Positions 53,477 to 61,047 of a DNA stretch of 64,000 bases are shown here, piece after piece (the first letter of the stretch is position 1; every line of letters begins with the position of its first letter). The DNA is from Myxococcota bacterium (GTDB lineage Bacteria; Myxococcota_A; UBA9160; SMWR01). Both the position numbers and the translations under genes were made by a program. The notes beneath the pieces were generated by a model. It made no database searches. It worked only from the letters and a program-made list of their open reading frames with translations, and was not told where the DNA came from. Location: NCBI GenBank assembly GCA_022447545.1, contig JAKVBI010000020.1, positions 62,001 to 126,000 of the forward strand. The letters are read 5' to 3'.

Positions 53477-54670
53477 CTAATCCGGTAGCCCGAGGACGCG
53501 CTTGGCAATGATGTTGAGCTGGATCTCCGAGGTCCCGCCGAGAATCGTCGAGGCCTTGCCGTAGAGCCAGCTGCGTGTGGCCTGGATCTCTTCGGGGTCG
53601 AACCCCTCTCCATCCCAACCCAGCCCCTCCGTGCCTGCCGCCCGGTGCCGCCAATCTTCCGAGCGCTGATTCAATTCACTCACGTAGAGCTTGAACATCG
53701 AACTTTCGGAGCCGGGCCCCTTGCCTGCGCGAACGGCGGCAGTGTTTCGCGCGAGGGTGGCGCGGTAGCAGATCCTGTCCATCTGGAGTTGCACGAGTTC
53801 GTCGCGCAGACCGGCATCGGGAAGGGGGCCCTGGGGCGTGTTCAGGGATCGGCGGGCCACATCCAGCAGAGAGCTGCGCTTCGGGGGACGGACGCCTGGG
53901 ATCGCCTGGGCGAGCATGGCCCGCTCGTGCTGCAGCAGGTGTTTGGCGATGGACCAACCGCCGTTTTCGGGTCCGACCCGTTGCTGAGAGGGGACTCGTA
54001 CGGAATCGAAGAAGGTCTGGCAGAAGGGAGAGGCTCCGCTGATCAGAGGGATCGGTGAGATGGAGACACCTCCACTCTCCAGGTCGATGAGCAGAAAGCT
54101 GATGCCGTCGTGTTTGGGGGCGGACGGGTCCGTGCGAACCAGGCAGAAGATCCAGTCTGAGATATCCGCGTCCGAGGTCCAGATCTTCTGACCGTCGACC
54201 AAGTATTCCCCACCTTCGAGAACGGCCCGGCACTGAAGGCTCGCCAGGTCCGATCCGGCAGCGGGTTCGCTGTAGCCCTGGCACCAGCGAATCTCGCCTC
54301 GGGCGATCGGGGGTAGGAATCGGCTTTTCTGTTCGTCAGTTCCGTACTCCAAGAGCACGGGGGCGAGCATGGTGATCCCGTAGGAGAAGAGCGGTGGGCG
54401 GCAGTTCAAGCGGCGCATCTCGCTCTGGAGAATTCTCTGTTCCGACTGTGACAGGCCTGCTCCTCCGTATTCCACAGGCCAGTCGGGAACCGTCCAGCCC
54501 CGCTCGAGCATCCGCTCGAACCAGACCTGCGAGTCGTCGTCCAGAAATTCTGCCCGACGGCCGCCCCAGTACAGATATTTGATGTCTGCTACTGGAGCGC
54601 GTACCGAGGCCGGGCAGTTGTCTTCCAACCATGCGCGCGTTTCGCGGCGAAAGTCTTCGGGGTCACTCAT
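53477..54670 (-). CDS. Acyl-CoA dehydrogenase, catalytic subunit
   Basis: A 397-residue acyl-CoA dehydrogenase from the ATG at 54670. FAD and substrate blocks are DWPVEYGGAGLSQSEQRILQ, CQGYSEPAAGSDLASLQCRA, DGQKIWTSDADISDWIF and the C-terminal STILGGTSEIQLNIIAKRVL. The classical MCAD Glu is Gly here (ILGGT), but Glu249 (LLQHERAMLA) sits at the isovaleryl-CoA/long-chain type base position. It is probably the catalytic partner of the 379-residue protein encoded next. Expected reaction: alpha,beta-dehydrogenation of a bulky or branched acyl-CoA with electrons to ETF. Confidence 0.94.
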   Translation of the reverse strand: MSDPEDFRRETRAWLEDNCPASVRAPVADIKYLYWGGRRAEFLDDDSQVWFERMLERGWTVPDWPVEYGGAGLSQSEQRILQSEMRRLNCRPPLFSYGITMLAPVLLEYGTDEQKSRFLPPIARGEIRWCQGYSEPAAGSDLASLQCRAVLEGGEYLVDGQKIWTSDADISDWIFCLVRTDPSAPKHDGISFLLIDLESGGVSISPIPLISGASPFCQTFFDSVRVPSQQRVGPENGGWSIAKHLLQHERAMLAQAIPGVRPPKRSSLLDVARRSLNTPQGPLPDAGLRDELVQLQMDRICYRATLARNTAAVRAGKGPGSESSMFKLYVSELNQRSEDWRHRAAGTEGLGWDGEGFDPEEIQATRSWLYGKASTILGGTSEIQLNIIAKRVLGLPD

Positions 54671-54730
54671 CTCGGGGGATCTCTCTCGGTGGGATGGCGG
54701 AGAGCGCGTGAGCACTGTCCGGGCTCGACA

Positions 54731-55474
54731 CTATGCTTCCAGGCACCAGGCGATACCGCGTCGAAGCAACTCGTAGTACTGGGGGAGTTCCCAGGAACAG
54801 CGTTCCACCTGGGGGTAGTAGTCCATCACGGGTCGCATGTCGTAGTGGCCGCGGCAGTGCCCCAGGGTGTTATAGAGGACGGCGCCTCGGCCCAGCGGCC
54901 TGAGGTACATGACGGGATGTCGGTCGGCGTGGGTCCAGTCGGATTCGACGAAGCCGTCGGCCTTTCCCGTGTAGCGGGTTTCGAGCAGGGGCGTCAGGGC
55001 ATTGGGATCCGGATAGATGCTGAGATAGAGCTCGTCTTCGGTGTCGAAGTCGTCGATTCCCTGGACCAGGGGGTGATCGGGTGCCACCACCTCGACCCGA
55101 AACGGGGCGATGGGGGGGTGGGCGATGAATTGGCTGCCCAGGGTATGGGCAAGACGGTCAATGGTCCGGGGGGCGGCGACGCCATCAGCAGTGAATTTCA
55201 GCACGGAGTTGGTGCCGTGGAGTGCCAACCAGCGGCCGCCCTCCTCCACGAAAGCAGTCAACGCCTCCTGCTCGGCCGGGCTGGGGCATACGTCGCAGGT
55301 GTAGGTTACGAGGAAACGGCTGGCGCGGATGGCATCGAGGTCGTGGAAGTCGGTGGCCACCTCGACGCGAACTTGTTCATGTTCTCCCAGGAGTTTCAGC
55401 AGTTCGATCCGCGCGAAGTCAATGTCGTGATACTTCCCGCTGGCAACCAGATACGCGTCCACGCGTTCAGGCAC
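54731..55474 (-). CDS. ThuA-like domain protein
   Basis: A 247-residue soluble protein of the ThuA-like family: AYLVASGKYHDIDFARIELL, FLVTYTCDVCPSPAEQEALT, FVEEGGRWLALHGTNSVLKF, RHPVMYLRPLGRGAVLYNTL, and GHCRGHYDMR. The GTG start overlaps the ferredoxin gene's stop by 8 bp, so translation is probably coupled. ThuA homologues act in sugar or sugar-conjugate breakdown, but their chemistry is not established. Its placement inside a Rieske-ferredoxin-acyl-CoA dehydrogenase operon is unexpected. It has no signal peptide, unlike the paralogue at 17058. Confidence 0.88.
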   Translation of the reverse strand: MPERVDAYLVASGKYHDIDFARIELLKLLGEHEQVRVEVATDFHDLDAIRASRFLVTYTCDVCPSPAEQEALTAFVEEGGRWLALHGTNSVLKFTADGVAAPRTIDRLAHTLGSQFIAHPPIAPFRVEVVAPDHPLVQGIDDFDTEDELYLSIYPDPNALTPLLETRYTGKADGFVESDWTHADRHPVMYLRPLGRGAVLYNTLGHCRGHYDMRPVMDYYPQVERCSWELPQYYELLRRGIAWCLEA

Positions 55475-55670
55475 GGTTCACCTCCGTCACTTGGATGGCA
55501 AAAAACGGGCACATCGCTGCGGCTTCGTGGATTACGGCTTCCGATTCGACAGGCTTGGCAGCTACGCGCGATTTGTTCTCTTCGTCCAACGAAAAGGTGC
55601 CTGGCGCTCGGCGCACGCAGCTGCTCGCCCCGCGACACGCGGAGCGGTCGATGCTCACGCGAATGTTCAT
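55467..55670 (-). CDS. Small ferredoxin, three-cysteine type
   Basis: A 67-residue ferredoxin with the pattern Cys12-x5-Cys18-x35-Cys54-Pro. This resembles the [3Fe-4S] ferredoxins (or [4Fe-4S] with one non-Cys ligand) that feed electrons to cytochrome P450s in actinobacteria. Here it is the only electron carrier in the operon and should donate to the Rieske oxygenase encoded just upstream. The ATG at 55670 is used; a GTG at 55679 would overlap the oxygenase stop by 8 bp. No ferredoxin reductase is encoded nearby. Confidence 0.9.
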   Translation of the reverse strand: MNIRVSIDRSACRGASSCVRRAPGTFSLDEENKSRVAAKPVESEAVIHEAAAMCPFFAIQVTEVNRA

Positions 55671-55671
55671 T

Positions 55672-57036
55672 TCACGCACCCACGTAGCGTTCGAGCAGTG
55701 AGTGGAAGTGGCGAAGCTTTGTTTCCTGGTAGTTGGCCAGGGTCACATGAGTATGCTGGGCCGAACGCAGCCCCTGTTGGGCGCGTCGCAGGTTGAAGGT
55801 GTCCTGCTCGAATACCTTGGCCAGACTGCCGAGCCCCTTGGCCTCGGTCCAGGGCTCATCTTCGTCGAGCCACTGAATCGGGACGGCGGACGGGCGGCGG
55901 CCGCGGTAGGGCGACAGGTAGATGACCTCCATCAGACATTTGTGGACATCGTCTTCCCACGGTCGGAATCGGTAGACGATGCGGTTATAGGCGCCCCACG
56001 GATGAAAATTGGGGAAGAGGGTGTAGTAGAAGGAATCGACCAGTTCCGCATCCGTCAGGGCCTGCACCGAGGGCACCGATGCCTGCAACTGCATGCGGGT
56101 CATCTGGGCCATCAGTTCTCGAGCGGTCATGTCTTCGGGGACCCGGATCTGAGGGTCTTTGTCCATGCTCGGCGTGAGCATGGCGCCCAGTTGGTCCTGC
56201 TCGTCGGGTTCCCAGGTCAGGTGCGGACTGGGTGTCATGTTTGCAGTGATCGCGCGCGAGAAGTTATCCCAGGCGTCATACTGTGAGTTCGAGTCGCCGA
56301 TGCCCGGCAGCATCTGGGGATGGGTGCCGATGACGTGGTAGGCCTCCATGAAGGCCTCCTGGTTCACCTTCCAGTTGCAGGGCAATACTTTGGCGACGTG
56401 GACCTCGGTGTACCGATCTTCCAGGGGCCAGCGTTCGAAGTGGCGCGGCAGATCTCCTAGGTAGGTTTCGAGTGACACGCAGTCCGGGTCGGGGTTGACG
56501 AACACGAAGCCACCCCAGGTGCCCGAGCGGACCTCGGGCAGGTGAAATTTTTCGCGGTCGACATGGGGGAAGTCCCAGCGACAGGGAATCTCCCGCAAAC
56601 TGCCGTCCAGATTCCAGTGCCAACCGTGGAAGGGGCATCGGATCGATTCGGAATTGCCTGCGTAGTCCTTCAGCGGACGGCCACGGTGAAGGCAGGTGTT
56701 GTGAAACGCGCGGATCTGCCGATCTTCGCCGCGTACCACCAGGATTTCGAGGTCTGCGATCTTGTACAGGGTGTGGTCGCCGGACTCCGGGATCTCCTCC
56801 TCGCGGCACGCGAACTGCCACGTCTTCTTCCAGACCTTTTCGACCTCGAGATCGTAGAATTCCTGGGAGATGTAGCGTTCGATGGGGACCTGAACCACGG
56901 GCATTTCCCGAGCGGACTGCATACGCAGCACCTCGGGCACTTCACGTGTGTCGGTGTCGAGGAGGCCCTGGTAGCTGAGCCCCGTGGAGCGGGCGCCTTG
57001 GTCGGTTTGCATGGGCTGCAGCGGTTCGATGGCCAT
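55672..57036 (-). CDS. Rieske non-heme iron oxygenase, alpha subunit
   Basis: A 454-residue oxygenase from the ATG at 57036 with AAGGAGGG; 52 upstream in-frame codons are rejected. The Rieske [2Fe-2S] cluster ligands are Cys115, His117, Cys134 and His137 (CLHRG and CPFHG). The mononuclear iron motif reads NWKVNQEAFMEAYHVIGTH, with His234 and His239, and a Glu (E231) where most family members have the electron-bridging Asp. CntA-type carnitine oxygenases share that Glu. No beta subunit is encoded, so it should be an alpha-only trimer or hexamer. It hydroxylates or demethylates an unknown substrate using the adjacent ferredoxin. Confidence 0.95.
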   Translation of the reverse strand: MAIEPLQPMQTDQGARSTGLSYQGLLDTDTREVPEVLRMQSAREMPVVQVPIERYISQEFYDLEVEKVWKKTWQFACREEEIPESGDHTLYKIADLEILVVRGEDRQIRAFHNTCLHRGRPLKDYAGNSESIRCPFHGWHWNLDGSLREIPCRWDFPHVDREKFHLPEVRSGTWGGFVFVNPDPDCVSLETYLGDLPRHFERWPLEDRYTEVHVAKVLPCNWKVNQEAFMEAYHVIGTHPQMLPGIGDSNSQYDAWDNFSRAITANMTPSPHLTWEPDEQDQLGAMLTPSMDKDPQIRVPEDMTARELMAQMTRMQLQASVPSVQALTDAELVDSFYYTLFPNFHPWGAYNRIVYRFRPWEDDVHKCLMEVIYLSPYRGRRPSAVPIQWLDEDEPWTEAKGLGSLAKVFEQDTFNLRRAQQGLRSAQHTHVTLANYQETKLRHFHSLLERYVGA

Positions 57037-57056
57037 GGGGCCCTCCTTGAACTTCT

Positions 57057-57815
57057 CTAGAACGCGGCTCGTTTCGTGAAACCGCCGTCTACGACGAGAT
57101 TGGCCCCCGTGATCAAGCTCGCTGCGGGGCTGGCGAGGAAGACCACTGCGCGTGCCACTTCCTCGGGGGTGCCCATGCGGCCGATCGCACACTGGGCCAG
57201 CGCTCCCTCATACATCTGCGGCATGGCCTGCTTGATCATTTCCCAGTTTCCACCCTCGAAGTAGACGGGTCCGGGGGAGACGGTGTTCACACGTACTCCC
57301 CGGTTCGCCAGCGACTGCGAGAGGTCCGAGGCGTGGGTGATGAGCGCCGCCTTCATGGCGTTGTACCCCTGGGTGACCCCCAGGTACTCGATGGCGGCCG
57401 TGGAGGCGATGAAGACCACACTCGCCGCATCGGATTCTTCCAGGAAGGGCAATGAGGCCTCGACTCCACGCACGGCTCCCATCACGTCGACGTCGAAACC
57501 ACCCTGCCAAGCCTGCTCGCCGGGCCCAGCGCCACCACTGGCGTTGCTGACGTAGACGTCGAGGCCCCCGAGGTCGGCGGCGGCTTCGGCGATGAAGCTG
57601 CGGAACGAATCGCCATCGGCGACGTCGACGGATTTGGCAAAGACCCTGGCACCCCGAGCTTCCAGGTCCTTGCTCGTCGTTTCGAGGCCTGCGTCGCCGC
57701 GCGCGCAGATGGCCACCGAACAGCCCTGGTCGGCGAAGGTCTGGGCAATGGCGAGGCCGATCCCGCGCGTGGCAGCGGTGACCAGTACGCGCTTTCCGTT
57801 CAGTCCGAGTTCCAT
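57057..57815 (-). CDS. Short-chain dehydrogenase/reductase (SDR)
   Basis: A 252-residue SDR from the ATG at 57815 with a GGGAG site. TAATRGIG (13-20) binds the cofactor, and Ser138, Tyr151, Lys155 (YNAMKAA) are catalytic. VSNASGGAG replaces the usual NNAG. The closing block SLITGANLVVDGGFTKR is typical of FabG-like enzymes. The reading frame continues without a stop to an upstream ATG at 58100, so a 347-residue fusion with a small N-terminal domain is possible. The gene precedes the Rieske oxygenase by 20 bp; it probably oxidises the alcohol or diol that the oxygenase makes. Confidence 0.92.
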   Translation of the reverse strand: MELGLNGKRVLVTAATRGIGLAIAQTFADQGCSVAICARGDAGLETTSKDLEARGARVFAKSVDVADGDSFRSFIAEAAADLGGLDVYVSNASGGAGPGEQAWQGGFDVDVMGAVRGVEASLPFLEESDAASVVFIASTAAIEYLGVTQGYNAMKAALITHASDLSQSLANRGVRVNTVSPGPVYFEGGNWEMIKQAMPQMYEGALAQCAIGRMGTPEEVARAVVFLASPAASLITGANLVVDGGFTKRAAF

Positions 57816-58100
57816 GCCTCTACTCCCTTTGGTTGGGTCGTTCCCGAGGAGATCCGGAACCGGAACCCCCGATCGTTGTCTGGACTCTCCACTACCGGAC
57901 ATCGAGCGCGTGCGGTGGCTCGGCAGGCTCGGTTCGCCGACGAAGGGCAGCATGTGCGGGTCGGCGAATTTGAGTTCACCGCGCACCCAGCGGCCGTCGA
58001 GCTTGAAGATGCCTGTCCGGCCGTCCTCACTCTCCACATGCACCGTTCCATCGTCTTGCGACGTGTAGATGGCTTGGGAGACGGGGTGGCGCAGCTTCAT
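57816..58100 (-). CDS. Small in-frame N-terminal domain upstream of the SDR
   Basis: From an ATG at 58100 with an AGGAG site 9 bases upstream, 95 codons run straight into the SDR ATG with no stop. The first 57 residues look like a folded beta-rich unit (AIYTSQDDGTVHVESEDGRT, GIFKLDGRWVRGELKFADPH); the remaining 38 are low-complexity, and include the SDR's own ribosome site. It may be a separate short protein that lost its stop, or the N-terminal part of a fusion. Small proteins of this look occur beside oxygenases in environmental genomes; I do not know their function. Confidence 0.55.
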
Positions 58101-58205
58101 GCCTGGACTCCTGCGGACACGAGTATAACGACTGGCCTCCGCGGTCGGGACGGGACGAGCCTTGCGGTGACCCGGTTCGTTGCCCCGAGTGGACTCAGAG
58201 TCCGC

Positions 58206-58223
58206 AAGTTGTATTGACAACTT
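58206..58223. promoter_or_regulatory. Perfect palindromic operator, HutC/UTRA type
   Basis: AAGTTGTATTGACAACTT: two perfect 7-base arms around ATTG. It lies 24 bases before the gntR ATG and about 105 bases before the divergent ATG at 58100. The TTGTAT...ACAA core resembles operators of HutC/UTRA-family GntR regulators. It overlaps TTGACA (58215-58220), a plausible -35 element for the rightward promoter, so binding should repress gntR-trpBA. Confidence 0.75.
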
Positions 58224-58247
58224 ATCATCAGCGAGTACCTTGGCTCC

Positions 58248-58991
58248 ATGCCGAGCCTCAACAGTCACTCGCCGCTTCCCCTCTATCACCAGTTGGCCGA
58301 GGTACTCCAGGAGCGGATTCGGTCGGGCGAGTACCCCTCGGGCGCACGGATTCCCTCGGAACCCGAATTGGCGCGAACCTACGGGATCGGGCGCCCCACG
58401 GTGAGGCAGGCCACGGATGTTCTGGTGCGCCGGAAGCTCCTCGAGCGGCGTCGGGGTTCGGGTACCTTCGTGATCGAGCCGCCCGAGCAGGTCGATCTGC
58501 TTTCGCTGGCGGGGACGCTGGCCTCCTTCGAGAAGGGGGGAATCCGAGTCCGCACGAGTCTGGTGGACAGGGTGCGCCGGCAGGCGGTTCCCCCGGACCC
58601 CGAAAACCCCCTCTCCGGTCGCGAGGTGTTCTTCTTCTCCAGACTGAGCCGCGTTCGAGGGATTCCTGTTCTGCTCGAGGAGATCCATCTTGACCCGGAG
58701 ATCTTTCCGGGCATCGAACGTGTCTCCATGGCGGGCCGTTCGCTCTCGAAGCTCGTGGAGGACCACTACCACATGCGATTGACCTCAGCGTCGCAGAATT
58801 TTCGCGTGGCGCCGGCGGGTCCTCGCTGTGGGGAGTTGCTCGAGCGACCCGCTCGCAGCTCGCTCCTACTGGTCAAGAGGACCCTCGATTTCGAGAGTGC
58901 GAAAGCCGCCATCTTCACGGAACTCTACTGCCGAACCGACCAGCTGGTCTTCTCCCAGACCCTGCAGGGAGGGGGAACGATCGATGACTGA
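58248..58991 (+). CDS. GntR-family regulator with UTRA domain (HutC type)
   Basis: A 247-residue regulator. Residues 8-74 are a winged helix-turn-helix (LPLYHQLAEVLQERIRSGEY, IPSEPELARTYGIGRPTVRQ, RRGSGTFV). Residues 95-240 are a UTRA ligand-binding domain (FFSRLSRVRGIPVLLEEIHL, LVKRTLDFESAKAAIFTELY). UTRA proteins sense small effectors such as urocanate, sugars, phosphonates or fatty acids. The palindrome at 58206-58223 is its likely operator, shared with the divergent oxygenase operon. The end overlaps the trpB start by 8 bp, so it is coupled to trpBA. It is the only recognised DNA-binding regulator in the window. Confidence 0.95.
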   Translation: MPSLNSHSPLPLYHQLAEVLQERIRSGEYPSGARIPSEPELARTYGIGRPTVRQATDVLVRRKLLERRRGSGTFVIEPPEQVDLLSLAGTLASFEKGGIRVRTSLVDRVRRQAVPPDPENPLSGREVFFFSRLSRVRGIPVLLEEIHLDPEIFPGIERVSMAGRSLSKLVEDHYHMRLTSASQNFRVAPAGPRCGELLERPARSSLLLVKRTLDFESAKAAIFTELYCRTDQLVFSQTLQGGGTIDD

Positions 58992-60249
58992 CGTGAAAGA
59001 GATGGAAGAAGCGAGAGAGATGGAAGAGCGGGGATATTTCGGTGAATTCGGGGGCTCCTACATTCCCGAGATTCTGGTGGCCACCTTCGACGAGTTGCTG
59101 GCGACGTATCGCGAGGCCAGGCTGGACCCGGGTTTCTGGAGCGAATACGAGAGCCTCATGGGGAGCTACTCGTGCCGTCCGACGCCGCTCACCTTTGCGG
59201 AGAATCTCACCCGGCACTTCGGTGGGGCACGGATCTATATCAAGCGGGAAGATCTGAACCACACGGGTGCTCACAAGGCGAACAACGTCATGGGGCAGGG
59301 GCTGCTCGTGCGGCGCATGGGCAAGAATCGCGTGATCGCCGAAACAGGCGCCGGCCAGCACGGAGTGGCCACCGCCACCATGGCGGCGAAGTTCGGCTAT
59401 CGCTGCACGATCTACATGGGCGAGGTGGATGTCGAGCGCCAGCGCCCCAACGTGTTTTGGATGGAGAGGCTGGGCGCCGAGGTGATCCCAGTGACCGAGG
59501 GCACGCGGATCCTCAAGGACGCCATCAACGAGGCGTTCCGCGACTGGGTGACGAACATGGACGATACCCACTACGTACTGGGCACGGCCTGCGGACCCCA
59601 TCCCTTCCCTGAGATGGTCAGCTGGTTCCAGTCCATCATCGGCAAGGAGACCCGCCAGCAGGTGCGGGAAGTGACGGGACGGTTGCCCACCCGCATCTAC
59701 GCTTGTGTGGGGGGTGGTTCCAACGCCATGGGGATGTTCGGTGGTTTCCTCGACGACGACGTCGAGTTGGTGGGAGTCGAAGCGGGGGGCCTTGGGCTGG
59801 ACACGTCGGCCCACGCGTCTCGACTGGCTTCAGACGCGTCCTCCCTCGGGGTGGCCCAGGGGTACAAGACGTACTTTCTGCAGGACGAAGACGGCCAGAT
59901 GCGCGAGACCCACAGTGTTGCGGCGGGGCTCGACTACGTGGGAGTTTCTCCGATTCTCGCCCATCACCGCGAAACCGGGCGGGTCCGCTTCGAGGCCGCC
60001 ACGGACGCCGAGGTGCTAGAAGCGTTTTCTCTGACCCTTTCCAAGGAGGGGTTGATTCCGGCTCTCGAGTCGTCGCATGCCTTCGTTCAGGCCTTCAAGG
60101 AGGCCCCCAAGCTCTCGCAGGATGACGTCATCGTCATCAACCAGTCGGGGCGTGGCGATAAGGACATCTTCACGGTTGCCGACGCCTTCGAGGATCCGAA
60201 GTGGAAGGCATTCATTCGAGACAAGGCGAAGTCCTATGAATCTGGTTGA
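58984..60249 (+). CDS. trpB: Tryptophan synthase beta subunit
   Basis: A 421-residue PLP enzyme that condenses indole with L-serine. The PLP lysine is Lys98 (NHTGAHKANN). GAGQHGVATA, CVGGGSNAMG (phosphate loop), GVEAGG and NQSGRGDKD complete the active site, so the enzyme should be fully functional. The start ATG at 58984 overlaps the gntR stop. The extra N-terminal residues (MTDVKEMEEAREMEERG) precede the standard GYFGEFGGSYIPE start. It is not part of a full trp operon; only trpA follows, overlapping by 14 bp. Confidence 0.97.
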   Translation: MTDVKEMEEAREMEERGYFGEFGGSYIPEILVATFDELLATYREARLDPGFWSEYESLMGSYSCRPTPLTFAENLTRHFGGARIYIKREDLNHTGAHKANNVMGQGLLVRRMGKNRVIAETGAGQHGVATATMAAKFGYRCTIYMGEVDVERQRPNVFWMERLGAEVIPVTEGTRILKDAINEAFRDWVTNMDDTHYVLGTACGPHPFPEMVSWFQSIIGKETRQQVREVTGRLPTRIYACVGGGSNAMGMFGGFLDDDVELVGVEAGGLGLDTSAHASRLASDASSLGVAQGYKTYFLQDEDGQMRETHSVAAGLDYVGVSPILAHHRETGRVRFEAATDAEVLEAFSLTLSKEGLIPALESSHAFVQAFKEAPKLSQDDVIVINQSGRGDKDIFTVADAFEDPKWKAFIRDKAKSYESG

Positions 60250-61000
60250 GCACATCGCGAGCGAGAGACAACGCAAGGAGATTCTGCTGATGACCCACAT
60301 CGTCATCGGCTATCCGAACTTCGACGACTCCCTGCGCCTGGTCGAATCCATGGTCGAGGCCGGAGTGGACCTCATGGAGCTTCAGATTCCCTTCTCGGAG
60401 CCCATCGCAGATGGACCGGTGATTCTGCGCGCCAACCAGCAGTCCCTCATGTCGGGCTCGACGGTGGATCGCTGCCTCGCATTCGGCGAAGAGGTCTCCA
60501 GACGTTTCGACATTCCCTTTCTATTGATGAGCTACTACAACATCCTGTTCAAGCGCGGCATCTCGAGCTTCGTTGATTCGATGGCGGCGGCGGGGCTGGC
60601 GGGTGCCATCGTGCCGGACCTTCCCCCCGAGGAGGCCGCGGAATACCTCGAAGCCATGGGGCGCAATGACCTCGCCCCCATCTTCATCTACTCGCCGAAC
60701 ACCACCACCGAGCGGATGAACGAGATCGCCGACTGCGCGGGGGGATTCATCTACTGCGTTGCGCGTAAAGGCGTGACCGGAGCGGAGACGACTTTTTCAC
60801 AGGAGTTCTCCGAGTATCTCGAACGATGCCGCGCAGCAACCGATTTACCCCTGGCATTGGGGTTTGGGGTGAAAGACAAGTCCGACGTCGACTTCCTGCG
60901 CGGCCGAGTGGACATCGCGGTGGTCGGAACCCAGACGATTCGTGTGATGGAGGAGCAGGGGGTTGGCTCGGTGCAGGGGTTCGTCGAGGGCCTTCGCTGA
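60236..61000 (+). CDS. trpA: Tryptophan synthase alpha subunit
   Basis: A 254-residue TIM barrel that cleaves indole-3-glycerol phosphate to indole. The catalytic acids are present: Glu48 (LMELQIPFSEP) and Asp59 (IADGP), equal to E49 and D60 of the enteric enzyme; PFSE replaces the usual PFSD. GFIYCVARKGVTGAE and LALGFGVKDKSDV are the phosphate-binding loops. The start ATG at 60236 overlaps trpB by 14 bp, so the subunits are translationally coupled. The convergent SDR gene ends 48 bp after its stop. Confidence 0.96.
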   Translation: MNLVEHIASERQRKEILLMTHIVIGYPNFDDSLRLVESMVEAGVDLMELQIPFSEPIADGPVILRANQQSLMSGSTVDRCLAFGEEVSRRFDIPFLLMSYYNILFKRGISSFVDSMAAAGLAGAIVPDLPPEEAAEYLEAMGRNDLAPIFIYSPNTTTERMNEIADCAGGFIYCVARKGVTGAETTFSQEFSEYLERCRAATDLPLALGFGVKDKSDVDFLRGRVDIAVVGTQTIRVMEEQGVGSVQGFVEGLR

Positions 61001-61047
61001 CTCCCTCCCCGGAGCATTCGTACCTCGATACACGCCCTGCCGTCCAC

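Noticed and set aside
52322-53488. Long rightward frame of 388 codons opposite the acyl-CoA dehydrogenase
   Set aside because: It is antisense to a clear dehydrogenase gene, has no recognisable domain, and arises from GC-rich codon bias.
58101-58772. Further upstream extension of the SDR frame across gntR
   Set aside because: It is antisense to the GntR gene and shows no protein-like pattern beyond the ATG at 58100.
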